Of a stretch of 64,000 nt of DNA, positions 10,920 through 23,795 are shown one piece after another. Numbering within the stretch: position 1 is the stretch's first letter; each line of letters begins with the position of its first letter. Made by a program: the position numbers and the translations under genes. A model generated the notes under the pieces. That model did no database searches. It was not told the DNA's origin and saw only the letters and a program-made list of their open reading frames with translations. Location of the stretch: contig NC_134455.1 in NCBI RefSeq assembly GCF_047948215.1, positions 347,880,491 through 347,944,490 on the forward strand, read 5' to 3'. Source of the DNA: Lycorma delicatula. Lineage: Eukaryota > Arthropoda > Insecta > Hemiptera > Fulgoridae.

Positions 10920-11596
10920 CTAGCAGACCCGGCAATGCTTCGCTATTGCTAGATTAGGGTATATATATATTTCAATTGTGTTCATTTAATCCATATATAT
11001 ATGCATTAAATGAACACAATTTAACATAATTACGAAATAAACACAATTGTTTGATAAAACATTAACAAAATAAACATTATGAAACTTTTCCCTTTTCCCC
11101 CATTTTAATTTTTACTACATCCCCTTTCCCTTTCGCCACTTCCTCATTCATTCACATTCTTCCCCAATTTTTCTTTCTATATTTCCCTTTTCTTTTTTCT
11201 CCTTTCCCCTTTCCTATTCCCCATTTTCCCTTTTTTTCTTTTTTACATTTTCCTCTTCTTCCCTTTAACCTTTTTTGATTTTTTCCTCTTTCCCTTTTTC
11301 CCTGCGTGTAAATCGGTCCAGTAGTTTTTTAGTCTACAGCAAACACACATATCAGAAACACTGAAACAGAATCGTAAAATATTTAGTACAGTGTTGTTGC
11401 TTTTATATCCAACAGATAGTGCTTTTTTTTAAAAAAAAGCAAGTTTTTACCTGCCACAGGTATGACATCTTAGGTGTACAAAAGCACGCGCGTATTTGAA
11501 TGCAACGTTGTTTCAAAATTTCAAAGCAATCTGTGAAGAACTTTCAGAGATTTAAGATTTTGAACAAACGAACATTTACATTTTTATTTATATAGA
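10920..11596 (-). mobile_element. Non-autonomous Helitron, copy 1
   Basis: On the minus strand the element starts TCTATATAAATAAAAATG (11596) and ends GGGTCTGCTAG (10920), the TC...CTAG ends of a Helitron. A hairpin GCAATAGCGAAGCATTGC (stem GCAAT/ATTGC with an inner GC pair) lies 8 bases before CTAG. The flanking bases are A and T, the expected target. There is no helicase frame, so it is non-autonomous. The interior includes a pyrimidine-rich tract on the plus strand (about 11085-11300). The same ends occur at 42392-43150. Confidence 0.75.
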
Positions 11597-12973
11597 TTGT
11601 AAAAGTTTTTTCAATTCATATGAAAAAATTGTACCTTATTGGATCATACATGAAAAAAATTGTCTAATGATAACTACCTAGATTACAATTCTTCACCTAT
11701 ACTTTTTTTAATGATCTAATAACTCGATAATGGTATGGATTATCCTGTATTGTTTAAGAAGAAAAAAAGTTCATCAAAACTAGTGTACTTGAAAAGTTAT
11801 GCCCAGACAAAAACAAAATTAAATCCAGAATATATCAGGAATGATTAGGCTGTATGTATAACATATGTCCTAAAATTCTTCATTTGCAAGTAAATGTAAA
11901 CGGCTAGTAAAAGATTTTGCTCGGATTTTAGCTACCCCAGTGAAATGAGGACATATGAATAAATGTTTATATCAACCTTTTCCATTATTTCCATGATTAG
12001 AATTGGCTGAAGTCCTGGAAGAACTTCATGTTACATTCTGTAAATATAATCAAACTGAAAACTCCCTCATTCTTGAAATCTGTTAAAAATCTGTAGTATG
12101 GTTTGGAAAATAAAATATATTCTATATTTGAGGTGTGCTAAAAAAAATATATAAAAATAAAACTTAAAGATTTATAACATTATTCAGTTTCTTTTTTTTT
12201 TAGCCACACCAGGTAAATAAGAAGTATAATCTATCAATCCTTCATTTAATTCTTTATCAAACCACTAAAATGTCTATGAACATGTAGAATCTATTAAAAT
12301 GTATTGGATGATGTATTGATGATATTTGATGATAATATATTCAATACAATAGATGTATTGAATCTATTAAAATGTAACTGTACCATGATGTACAATTACA
12401 TAATATTTTCAAGTCAATAGTTTTATTAGTTTTCAAAAATAGTTTTATCAATTATATATGTAGAACACGCTGTTTTTACTTCAAAACTGCAAGTTCCATG
12501 AGAAAGAACACCCTCAAAGTAGATTAAAGTTAAACTTATACAATTTTTAAAAAATGGACTTGTGCTGGTTTTCCAGAAACCTACAGATATCATTTATATA
12601 TTTTTCTTATCAATTATATTATACAATGTGTCTTATTTAATTAAAAATTAACTAATGCAGTTTCTTATTTCCCAGTAAACAGAACTTTGAATATCTGGAC
12701 AGCATACAAAAAAAATTGTACAAAAGCAAGTATGTATACAATATTGCAGAAAAACGTTTTTTAACCAGAATTTTTTTCTATTGACTCAATCAGTTAGTAG
12801 TAGAGCAAGATCACTGTAGGATCATCCGCCATCATTTAAAAAATGTTTAGTCAATTTGGTGCATTCAATAAAAACTTATGAAAGGAGAAAAAAGAAACAT
12901 ACAAATGGCACACACGAATTGAGAATGTTCTTCTTTTGAAGTCTGATAAATAGAAAAATTTAATTTTCTTCAA
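11597..12973. other. AT-rich noncoding DNA, nothing recognised
   Basis: Includes a short local repetition of GATGTATTGA and TCTATTAAAATG around 12290-12375. No gene is supported. Confidence 0.45.
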
Positions 12974-13184
12974 TTATAATAATGAAGATTTATTTACTGT
13001 TGTACATTTATTAAAGTCAAGTATTGCTAATACAGAATAATCAGAAAAGACTGCGTATAATTTATCTATATGAATCATTTTAATACATGTTATTAATGTA
13101 TTGTTGCGACTTGAAAAATTCCCATTAAAATTTATGAGTATATTCTTTTCAATACAAGCAGAGAGAACTGATTTTAAATAAGTG
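12974..13184 (-). CDS. Possible terminal exon of the RRM gene
   Basis: An open stretch of 69 codons plus TAA, unusually long for such AT-rich DNA. Upstream is TGCTGAC, a good branch-point match, followed by AG only a few bases later and then TACGTAG. If the second AG is used, the first base C completes the AG left by the exon at 19766, and the frame runs STYLKSVLSACIEKNI... to the stop. No domain is recognised. The acceptor tract is weak, no clear AATAAA follows soon after the stop, and an intermediate exon is possible. The phase match alone could be chance (one in three). Confidence 0.28.
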
Positions 13185-13979
13185 CTACGTAAATATGTCA
13201 ACTAAGTCAGCAAATAAAAGTGAAAACAAAACTTGTGTTGGCAACAATAAGACAATTGAATTTATCAACTGCTAAAACAAAAGTCAATTGAACCGATCTC
13301 TAAATGTTTATTAACTATTAAAGAAAAAAATATTATGTTCTTTGTTTTATTATCTTATTATATAAGATTGTAAGGATATAATTTATAATTTTACTTAAAG
13401 ATATAACTTATGCAATCAGTAGTAATGAATAAAAAAAGCTTATATCCAGGTCTTATACTGATCAGGTTTGATCAAGATTTACCTTTTGTAATCACAGACA
13501 CATTTAAATTTAAAAGAAATCTTGTTAATATGACATTCAATCGGTAACATAAGTAAAATGCTCAATTATTTTTTGTCATCAGGACAGTACTGTATGTTGT
13601 TCCATAACTGTATTGTGTGTTCTTAAACACAATTTAATGTACATAAAGTTTTATATCCAGTTTCTCTTGTGAGTGTTTTAGAGTATTGTGTATTAGTGAA
13701 TTTAAATTCAGTTTTTATTTTTGTTTATTTGTCTATGTTCCCATTTTATGTAACATGAATTTAAAGAGAAAACACATTTTGTTGCAATTAAGAATAAAAT
13801 TAGATGTACTTAAATTCTTAAATAAAGTTGAAACAGTTAGCTAATAAATCCTATAACTATGGAGAACTGGAAGTACAATTTCAAAAAATTAAAAAGAGTT
13901 CAAGATATATTTTCAGAAAATGCTGTTAACATGCAGATTCTATATGAAGGAAAGTGAGTATAAAAAAAACCATCCAAGG
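13185..13979. other. AT-rich noncoding DNA, nothing recognised
   Basis: No open frame, splice structure or repeat recognised. Confidence 0.45.
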
Positions 13980-14330
13980 CTTTTTATTTATGGTTTTCTT
14001 CTGTTTTTAAAAAAAAAGGCTGGTGATTTTTGCATCAAATTTACAGGAAAAGACACTATATTTTCAATACCAACCCCAGGAAAGTGAAATTTTCTCTGCC
14101 AGCATTGGCCTTTAGACAAGTGGAAAAAAGATACGACCATCAGTAACTTAGCTGATGAAAATCTTTCTGCTGGCAGAGGAAGTGCTGATTCATTTGCGGC
14201 CAAATTAAAAATACCCTTAAGAAGTGTTCATTCAAATGTATTTTTAGTCAACTATCATCAAATGCGGCACCCATCAAATGAAAAACTTTTTCATACCCAA
14301 AACATGTAATTGTAATGGAAAATATCTATC
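13980..14330 (+). pseudogene. Possible pogo/Tigger-type transposase fragment
   Basis: Plus-strand pieces read LDKWKKDTTISNLADENLSA then DSFAAKLKI, resembling the second DNA-binding region of Tigger/pogo transposases (xWLxxWKKRHNI...). Only a fragment is present, frames change, and the catalytic domain is absent. The assignment rests on a short similarity and could be wrong. Confidence 0.35.
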
Positions 14331-15692
14331 AAGATGTTTGCAATGTCATCAAGCTTATGTGCCTTTAATTGGTAATTATTTAATATGGCTGTAAGTTGAA
14401 TAATGTCCGCGTTAATTTCCCACTATTCTAGTACTGTAATCCACAGGATTATTTTGTATTAAATAAAATACACTGGTTACACTTGTTGTTGTTGTTTTGC
14501 TGTTTTTTGTTAACGTTTACTTATTTAAGTATAATACTTTTAGTATGAATTACATTGTTATGTTTATGATGTATGAGATGAGATGATCATAATTGTCATA
14601 ATTGTAGATGATCAAAAATAATAAAATATATTAAACATCAGTTGTAATTAAGCCAACTGAATATTCAGCTTTCTATAAAGAAGAAGACAAGAGAGTAGTT
14701 AAATTTATTTATAAGAAATACAGAGGAAATAACATATGATACTGAACACCTATAAAGTGGACTTTTGTCTTGATTTCATTGGTTGTAACAGTTTTTGGGA
14801 GTCCCGAATGTTCATCAACTTGAATGAATGTATGACCACAATTAAATTCAGCTGCTCGAGTTTTTTACTGACTAAAAGAATGAGGATTCTTTAATGTGGA
14901 TTTTAACTATTTTTATATATCAGTCATGGTTAAACCTTTTAAAAAAGTACTTTATAGCAGCTTGAACTTCAATTTAACTAACACCAACTTTAACAGAAAA
15001 TATTTTCAAATCTTGATTTTAATTTAAAGATCTGTTAACAAAGGTAAAAATACAGTATTATAAAGTTTAACAAAGAATCCAACTTTTCCCACGATTATTT
15101 TTAAAAATAAAATATAACTTATTTAATATTATTCTTAAAAAAAAAAAATGCAATCTAAGTGTTGCTCAGGACAGGACCATACTCCATATTTGTACACAAT
15201 ATGGGTTCAGCCTTCAAAATTTTACAGCACAGTTAGAATACAGAAGACAAAAATAAATGATCTCCACAGAAAATGTTTAATGATTAATTTTTTTTCTGAA
15301 AGGTCTCTGGAGTCTGAATCCTAATCAAGTTTGCATTTTTCAAGCATTAAAATTTTGCATTTAATATTTCCAAGTAGAAGCTTGAAGGTCATATAGATAT
15401 TAATCATAAAAAACCAACCAGTGAATTACCAAAAAAACCTCTATCTAAACTTACGTAAGCTTATGGAAGTAGCTTACGAAGACTTTTGTAAGCTAAAAAT
15501 TCCAAGAATATCATTTAATTAGATGAATATATTAAGAAAATAACTTTTATAGAAATAACCAAAAACAAGCAAACACACACACTAATAAAATATAATACCA
15601 TTAAGAATGCTGTAAGTAATAAATGTATTATTAATTCAATTTATACTTTAAATAAAAAATTATACGCGTCTTTTACAATAATTTTTTTCAGA
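14331..15692. other. AT-rich noncoding DNA, nothing firm
   Basis: No gene is supported. Several A-rich and T-rich tracts. A stretch at about 14750-14880 has slightly richer composition but no readable motif. Confidence 0.4.
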
Positions 15693-18600
15693 TGAGGGGT
15701 GTTTTGTAAAGTACTTGGAAAACTACAAAAGACAATTTTTCAGTAAACATCTTTTCTGTTTTCTAACATCTTCTTTAAGTCTGTACACTTAGTCCAATGA
15801 TGGTAAAGTTTATCGACCCCATTTTTATAGTATGATTTATCCAAGTTTTCGCAACAGGTAGCAACAAGTTTTCACAACAGGACAGCAGTAACTTATCATT
15901 TTGTGTAAATCTCTTTCCAATAGGCCACTTTTTCATATATTGAAAAAGTTAACGGTCCAAAGTTAATATGTCTGGGAAGTAGGGGGGAAGAAGAATTTAG
16001 TAAACTAATGTGAAAAGTGTGCTGTCGCTATTAGAAAAAAGTGAGCTGGTGTGTTGTTTTTGTAAAAAAGGACAATCTTTTTCATCAAATGTTGTTTTTT
16101 TTTTTTTATCTTCAGTCATTTGACTGGTTTGATGCAGCTCTCCAAGATTCCCTATCTAGTGCTAGTCGTTTCATTTCAGTATACCCTCTACATCCTACAT
16201 CCCCAACAATTTTTTTTACATATTCCAAACGCGGCCTGCCTACACAATTTTTCCCTTCTACCTGTCCTTCCAATATTAAAGCGACTATTCCAGGATGCCT
16301 TAGTATGTGGCCTATAAGTCTGTCTCTTCTTTTAACTATATTTTCCAAATGCTTCTTTCTTCATCTATTTACCGCAATACCTCTTCATTTGTCACTTTAT
16401 CCACCCATCTGATTTTTAACATTCTCCTATAGCACCACATTTCAAAAGCTTCTAATCTTTTCTTCTTATATACTCCGATTGTCCAAGTTTCACTTCCATA
16501 TAAAGCGACACTCCAAACATACACTTTCAAAAATCTTTTCCTGACATTTAAATTAATTTTTGATGTAAACAAATTATATTTCTTACTGAAGGCTTGTTTA
16601 GCTTGTGCTATTCGGCATTTTATATCGCTCCTGCTTCGTCCATCTTTAGTAATTCTACTTCCCAAATAACAAAATTCTTCTATCTCCATAATCTTTTCTC
16701 CTCCTATTTTCACATTCAGTGGTCCATCTTTGTTATTTCTACTACATTTCATTACTTTTGTTTTGTTCTTGTTTATTTTCATGCGATAGTTCTTGCGTAG
16801 GACTTCATCTATGCCATTCATTGTTTCTTCTAAATCCTTTTTACTTTCGGCTAGAATTACTATATCAAATTACTATAATTACTACATCAAAACTATAGCA
16901 AATCGTAGCATCTTTATCTTTTCACCTTGTACTGTTACTCCGAATCTAAATTGTTCTTTAACATCATTAACTGCTAGTTCCATCTAAAGATTAAAAAGTA
17001 ACGGAGATAGGGAACATTCTTGTCGGACTCCATTTCTTATTACGGCTTCTTTCTTATGTTCTTCAATTATTACTTTGCTGTTTGGTTCCTGTACATGTTA
17101 GCAATTGTTCTTCTATCTCTGTATTTGAACCCTAATTTTTTTAAAATGCTGAACATTTTATTCCAGACTACGTTATCGAATGCCTTTTCTAGGTCTATAA
17201 ACGCCAAGTATGTTAGTTTGTTTTTCTTTAATCTTCCTTCTACTATTAATCTGAGTCCTAAAATTGCTTCCCTTGTCCCTATACTTTTCCTGAAACCAAA
17301 TTGGTCTTCTCCTAACACTTCTTCCACTCTCCTCTCAATTCTTCTGTATAGAATTCTAGTTAAGATTTTTGATGCACGACTGGTTAAACTAATTGTTCTG
17401 TATTCTTCACATTTATCTGCCCCTGCTTTCTTTGGTATCATTACTATAACACTTTTTTTGAAGTCTGACGGAAATTCCCCTTTTTCATAAATATTACACA
17501 CCAGTTTGTATAACCTATCAATCGCTTCCTCACCTGCACTGCACAGTAATTCTACAGGTATTCCGTCTATTCCAGGAGCCTTTCTGCCATTTAAATCTTT
17601 TAATGCTCTCTTAAATTCAGATCTCAGTATTGTTTCTCCCATTTCATCCTCCTCTACTTCCTCTTCTTCCTCTATAACACCATTTTCTAATTCATTTCCT
17701 CTGTATAACTCTTCAATATATTCCACCCATCTATCGACTTTACCTTTCGTATTATATATTGGTGTACCATCTTTAACACATTAGATTTTTATTTATGTAC
17801 CCCAAAATTTTCCTTAACTTTCCTGTATGCTCCGTCTATTTTACCAATGTTCATTTCTCTTTCCACTTCTGAACACTTTTCTTTAATCCACTCTTCTTTC
17901 GCCAGTTTGCACTTCCTGTTTGTAGCATTTCTTAATTGCCGATAGTTTCTTTTACTTTCTTCATCACTAGCATTCTTATATTTTCTACGTTCATCCATCA
18001 GCTGCAATATATCGTCTGAAACCCAAGGTTTTCTACCAGTTCTCTTTATTCCGCCTAAGTTTGCTTCTGCTGATTTAAGAATTTCCTTTTTAACATTCTC
18101 CCATTCTTCTTCTACATTTTCTACCTTATCTTTTTTACTCAGACCTCTTGCGATGTCCTCCTCAAAATTCTTCTTTACCTCCTCTTGAAGAAGAGGAGCT
18201 TCTCTAGATTCCACCGATTCATCTGACACCTTTTCTTCAGGTTTTTAAACCCCAATCTACATTTCATTATCACAAAATTATGGTCGCTATCAATGTCTGC
18301 TCCAGGATAAGTTTTGCAGTCAACGAGTTGATTTCTAAATCTTTGCTTAACCATGATATAATCTATCTGATACCTTGCAGTATCGCCTGGCTTTTTCCAA
18401 GTGTATATTCTTCTATTATGATTTTTAAATTGGGTGCTGGCAATTACTAAATTATACTTCGTGCAAAACTCTATAAGTCGGTCCCCTCTTTCATTCCTTT
18501 TGCCCAGCCCGTATTCACCCACTATATTTCCTTCCTTGCCTTTTCCAATGCTTGCATTCCAATCTCCAACTATTATTAAATTTTCATCTCCTTTTACGTG

Positions 18601-19708
18601 TTTAATTGCTTCATCAATCTCTTCGTATACATACTCTACCTCATCATCATCATCATGGGCGCTTGTAGGCATATAGACGTTAACAATCGTTGTCGGTTTA
18701 GGTTTTGATTTTATCCTTATTACAATGATTCTATCGCTATGCGTCTTGAAATACTCCACTCTCCTCCCTATCTTCTTGTTCATCACGAAACCTACTCCTG
18801 CCTGCCCATTATTTGACGCTGAGTTAATTACTCAAATTACAAATGTTATAATTTTTTTAATTTATTTCCTCATTTAAATAATCTAGCAAAGTTGCATAAC
18901 AATGTCTTGCTATCATTTTACTTTCTCCTAAAAGTCAATGAAGATTAGCCACAAGCTCCTAAAAAACAGTGGTCATCACCTTTCTTGCTGATGGAAGGTT
19001 TTTCACCTTCATTATACCAAGTTCCCAGAATGTAGCTCACTGTCTTGACTGTTATTGAGTTTTAAATCAATAGTGATATATCACTATTCATAACAGTCAC
19101 TGTCCATTATGAAATGGTGCATAATTCTCTCAGTTATGTTGAAACAATCCCAAACCATGTTTAAAAACATTTACTTGTTCACGCTACTGATCGACTGTAA
19201 GCTAACCTGGTACCCATCTTATGGACAGTCTTTGTACATGTAAATATTCATGTATGATACACCTTTCATTTGAGATGCCCATATTGTATTGGTGAACTCG
19301 TGCACTTTCAATCTTCTCTAGCAACATATCACAGAATTTTTCAATATTCTCTAGACTTGCAATCTCAATAGGCTGTATGGAATGTTTATCATTCTAGAAC
19401 ATTTATCTTCTGGAATGACAGTGCCATTTTTGCTGTTATGATGATACACTGAAAACAACTGAACTACATCTAAACTGTTCTAATCAAACGAGCTGACTCA
19501 CTATAATAATTATTGAGCTTGGTTCTATTTTTCTATAGTTTTATCTTTGATAAAGCAATGTTTGATTATTACATAAAATTCTCTTTCATTCATTTTTACA
19601 AATCACAATACTTGATTGACACAAACACTGCCAACAACAAAATTACGAACAACAATATACTACGAGTACAATCTCTTGACTCTGCACTAACTTATCAAAC
19701 ACCCCTCA
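15693..19708 (-). mobile_element. Mariner transposon split by an RTE LINE
   Basis: Ends TGAGGGGTGTTTTGTAAAGT (15693) and the reverse complement of ACTTATCAAACACCCCTCA (ending 19708) form inverted repeats, with TA after the right end. Removing the LINE (16094-18838) and its duplicated target leaves about 1.26 kb, the normal mariner size. The minus strand reads NLPSARKVMTTVF, IFIDFLGESK and YATLLDYLNEEI on the right of the LINE, then HLMKKIVLFYKNNTPAHFFL and SYYKNGVDKLYHHWTKCTDL on its left, continuous across the insertion. The second catalytic Asp is changed (YKNNTPAH for HxDNxPAH). Stops and frameshifts make it inactive. Confidence 0.8.
16094..18838 (-). mobile_element. RTE-type LINE, copy 2, with 3' end and target duplication
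   Basis: Close relative of copy 1. The minus strand has endonuclease pieces (KPTTIVNVYMPTSAHDDDDE, GDWNASIGKGK, RIYTWKKPGDTARYQIDYI, SDHNFVIM; 18786-18175), linker (18229-17789), RT (17726-about 16400) and tail (RRMLKIRWVDKV, then DRLIGHILRHPGIVALILEG). The 3' end reads GCTGCATCAAACCAGTC...TGAAGAT plus a run of A (16096-16109). AACATTTG on the minus strand flanks both sides (16086-16093 and 18839-18846), a target-site duplication. It is 5'-truncated. The FADD box is destroyed by a small insertion near 16866-16895, so it is dead. Confidence 0.9.
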
Positions 19709-19765
19709 TATATATAAAAATATTTAAGTACAGCACTGCATAACAAGGCATATAATTTTGATTAC

Positions 19766-19945
19766 CTTGGTGCAATATTAATGACAGCCTTTGAAGGGTA
19801 TTTTATGTTAACATAAGGAGTATAAGGAAGTAGAGATTTTCCATTCAGGTTACTCATCGCTAATGCAGCACTATTATTATTTTTGTAGTTAACAAAGGCA
19901 CACTTTTTTTCTGGTAAAATTCTTACACTAACTACAGGACCGTAT
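19766..19945 (-). CDS. RRM-protein gene, exon 6 (second half of RRM2)
   Basis: A 180-bp exon with acceptor CTCATTTTTACAG and donor GTAATC, phase 2 on both sides. After the join it reads K-YGPVVSVRILPEKKCAFVNYK, then NNNSAALAMSNLNG and YTPYVNIKYPSKAVINIAPR. KKCAFVNYK is a good RNP1 with both aromatics, followed by the typical alpha-2 and the loop NLNG, so RRM2 looks fully competent for RNA binding. The coding frame must continue in another exon because the donor leaves AG. A mariner inverted repeat begins 58 bp past the donor. Confidence 0.88.
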
Positions 19946-21074
19946 CTGTAAAAATGAGAACATTTAATTAAAATATCAAACAAAATGTAACATATTTATT
20001 AGTATAATTATAATTCTTAATTTAAAAATATAAAGAAATAATATATCATCCAAATCCAAATTATATCAACAAGTTTATTTAATTTTTAACATATGAATAA
20101 TTTTTAAAAAATTGATTAACATTAGATACCATAGTAAAATTTGTGTTCTTTCAATAAAGAAGTCACCAAAGTGTCATTCAAGGGTTCAATTGCTTCCTCA
20201 TTAAACAAATTTTATCATTCATGTTGGCCAACTCAAAACAGGAAGCACTAATATGTAGAAGGCAAAACATAACATGAAATGGAATCAATACTTTCTCCAT
20301 GGAGATATTTACTAAAGTGTTAATTGAATTAACAATCAAGTCGATACATAAATCAGTTGTTCTACAATACAATGAAATGGTTGGTTGACAAGTATACAGT
20401 AACAAACAGCAGTGGCTACTGCCTAGCAGGTTTCTAAATGACCTGGTGGGTAGAGGAGATGACTGCCCAAGACATTTACAAGTGTTTTAAGCAAGTTGTG
20501 GTTGTACTGTTATAGGTTTGTCCTGTTACACAGTGGTTTTGTAAACTGTTTTTATTATTTCTTATGTTTTTTACAAGGACATTAAAAAATCAGTATAAAC
20601 TGCACTATATTTTTTTAATCTAGTTACCCAAATGTAAGAGTTGAACAACCAGATAATTTTTCCACAGGTCTCCTTCCTTTTGTATGCACTTCATTAAGCA
20701 GTCCACAAGTTTTGGTTATTCTTTAAAAAAAGAAAGTTTCTGGTTGTCATCCAACTATTGATGCATTGCTCCCTGCATTTTGTCTGTAGAAAATTGATGA
20801 CTCTTAAAACATCTTTGAAGAATTCAAAGAGATGATAGAAGTTGTGAAACATTTTCCATAATTAAGGGTGCAATTCAAAACTAGTGACGTGGATGTTCTT
20901 GTCAGGAACTATTCTCACTCACAATAACACATGCCCACATAAATCAATCCTTACTTTTGATACAACTTGTATAAAAAATTTACCATATTTATAAAGGAAA
21001 AAAATGACCTCAATCAAAAGAAATTATGAGATGTTTTCATTACTGTAGGATTGTTCATTTTAAATAATAAGATA
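19946..21074. other. Intron sequence, nothing firm recognised
   Basis: Lies within the intron between exons 5 and 6 of the RRM gene. No element with readable motifs. A faint transposase-like texture on the minus strand near 20650-20900 could not be confirmed. Confidence 0.4.
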
Positions 21075-22311
21075 CAAGAGTCATTCAATAAATAGAGACA
21101 AATAACTACAAAAATTATTTATTCACTGACAATTTAACTAATGCTACTTTTCAAAATAATCTCTGGGTACATTTAGGCATTTGTCTCATCTTTCTCTTTC
21201 TGTGAATTTTCTTATTCCAGTAGTACAAAACGGTTCACTTTGGTGTACTGTGTTCTCTGCTCATTGTTGCTGAACTTAAGCACCATGTAAAAACTCTTTT
21301 AAGACAAAAGAAATCTGATGGTGCAAAATCAGGACCATAAGGTGGATGTGGCAATACCTCCCGACCTGAGATTTGAATAGCTTTGTATGTCTTTTGAGCG
21401 GTATGGGTACAAGTGTTATCACACAGAAAAATTACATCTTTTGAGAAAGAACCAGGATGTTTTCTCATTATTATTATTAAGGGTTTCACTCTATTTTCTA
21501 ACATGTCGCAATCGCACACTGTAAAGTGTACATTTTTCTTTCAAATAATTGCAATAAATTGGGCCTTTAAAGTCCTAAAACAGCATTAGCATCACTTGAC
21601 CAGCTGATGCATAGGTTTTGAATCTTTTCCTGGCAGGTGAACTTGGATGTTTTCATTCCATATTCTGGCATTTGGATTCCAGCTCAAAACAACAAATCCA
21701 ACTTTCATCATATATTACAAGTATTATGTGATGTACTGTTGTTTTAAGTTGTACAAAAGTGAATTTGGGTGTCTGTGATTTTTATTCTACTGTCTTGGAA
21801 GCTAGCTTGAAATAATTCAGTTAATCATTAAAAATGGAATAGATAGCGTCAATATTCATACTACAAATTTCAGCAAATTCCCTAACTCTTATGTGTTCTT
21901 GTAAAAACACATTATAAATGTGATTTTGCAAAGCATCAACTGAAACTTCTATTCATATCCAAGTAAGATGAAAATCGGTGACACTGTTCTGTCCAATTAA
22001 ATAATTCAACCCAATTAAAAAAATGTAGATGGTCAATAAACTTTTTTATCATACTGTTTTAACTATGAGTGAATTTTGGTGGTTTTACAACTTTAGAAAA
22101 TAAAAATATTACTGCAGCACACTGTTCTTACATGGTATACATTTCAAGCAAAGCCGATATTTGAAGGAAACAAAAGAGATTATATTCTTTTTGAACAGCT
22201 GATATTTTCTTTGTCAGGAGTGCCAACTGAATGTCAGACAATTTCAGTTTATTCAATTAAATAGTATTTTTGTTATTGCCGTTTGTCCTTTTGATTACTG
22301 AACAACCATTG
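21075..22311 (-). mobile_element. Mariner transposon relic (DD34D type)
   Basis: Diverged inverted repeats CAAGAGTCATTCAATAAATA (21075) and, reversed, CAATGGTTGTTCAGTAATCA (22311) are each next to TA; size 1.24 kb. The minus-strand frame 21519-21235 reads MLENRVKPLII, FLCDNTCTHTAQ and LPHPPYGPDFAPSDFF. Counting from the Asp of CDN to the Asp of PSD gives 34 residues between them, the mariner spacing. The N-terminal half is too decayed to read. It sits in the intron between exons 5 and 6. Confidence 0.8.
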
Positions 22312-22639
22312 TATAAATTTGTAATTTTCAAATAATGTGATCAAACCAATATCCAGAAACAAATTGGTAAATACTGAATGAAGTTAAAGAAATACTAGAA
22401 TAATGTAATATAATTATTACATATTAATTATATTAGTATGCAATGCTAATGTAAGTTATTGTATTTCTTACATTAAATAATAATTTGTATTTTTACATAT
22501 TATCGCAAGATCTTGTATAAACATACTATGTAAATTACTAATACGGTGGCTACTTCAGGCTCTAACTTTTTCATAAGTTTTTCTCAAAAAAGATTATTTA
22601 GAAACTTTTACTATCACAAAAAAAAAACTTGATATCCAA

Positions 22640-23250
22640 CTTTGGTTTTCATGTAGCTCAGTTCTCTTTCTGCAAACAGGATCCCTCAAACATCAAAAAA
22701 CTTCTATGTAGAATTACTTGTTTACTACTGGACTTCACGGAACAAATTCATGAAGGATCATGGCCTTTCCAGTCAAAAAAAATCCCGACACCATTCTTCA
22801 TATTTGATCACCTTATATGGTATTTTTTTTGGTTGGGGGTGATCCTTTCCTCACCCACTGCAATGACTGGTCTTGGCTTCATCATTATAAACCTTAAGTC
22901 TCTACTCCTGTTGTAATGTTTTTAATAAGTTCTCACTGGTACTAGCACAATCAAGAAACTTCACTGATGTTAACACAATTTTCTTTCTGCAAACAAAAGA
23001 CACAAATTTGCAGAGATACGATGTATGTTAATTTCTCCATTAAAATTGCATGGCATGATTGATCCTACGCTAATGGGCTGGTGGCGCTTCCTTAGTAATC
23101 TCTAGGGCAGCTATGCAGTGATCTTCACAAACTGCATCAACATTAGCATGGTTTGCTGATGTGAAAGATTATCCAGGTCTAGGATCTTCATCGATCAATC
23201 CTTAAAATGACTGAACCATTCACAGCACAGCAATTTGCTAATACAGACTT
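22640..23250 (-). pseudogene. Possible degenerate mariner-type transposase
   Basis: Minus-strand scraps such as NVDAVCEDHCIAALEITKEA and NGVGIFFDWKGHD are reminiscent of the helix-turn-helix linker and the FFDxxG segment of mariner transposases. No catalytic motif or inverted repeats were found. Weak call. Confidence 0.35.
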
Positions 23251-23795
23251 CCCAAAACATAGACTTGATGAAATATTTTTAAAATCTCTATGAAAGTTGT
23301 AGTATTTGAAGGAAAATTTAACACCAACATATCATTCTGTAAGATCTTTCATTTTCACATCGTTAAACATTCAATGAGAGAATAATTTGAGTGTTTTTAT
23401 CTCAACTGTTATATCTTAAAAATAAAAAATTTAGTTTGCCATGCCAAATGGCTTTGTTTCCTCAAAGTTCCCACTAGCAAGCATTACTTGGATTATGATC
23501 TATGCACTGGTTGATACGCTATTATGAAATCTCAGTCTTTTTTTTAACACAAATCGTATATGTTGTAAAGATGATGTTTCTCTAAAACATCTTGTGATAA
23601 ATGCTAAAATCAGTCACAGAGAGGATAACAGTATAGTTTTCTAACTATAAGAAAATAATCGGTTACAAAATTAAAATTTGTGCTTAAACCTTTTAATTAC
23701 TTTTTTTTTAATGATACTGTGCTTAAACATTACGCATCTAGTAAACATATTTTAAAATTTAATAATAAAGTATTATTAGTAAATGTGCCACTTAC

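Noticed and set aside
13988..14203. 71-codon minus-strand frame
   Set aside because: Antisense to the pogo/Tigger-like plus-strand pieces and not supported on its own.
20640..20900. Possible mariner C-terminus on the minus strand
   Set aside because: Only scattered residues fit; no catalytic motif or inverted repeat.
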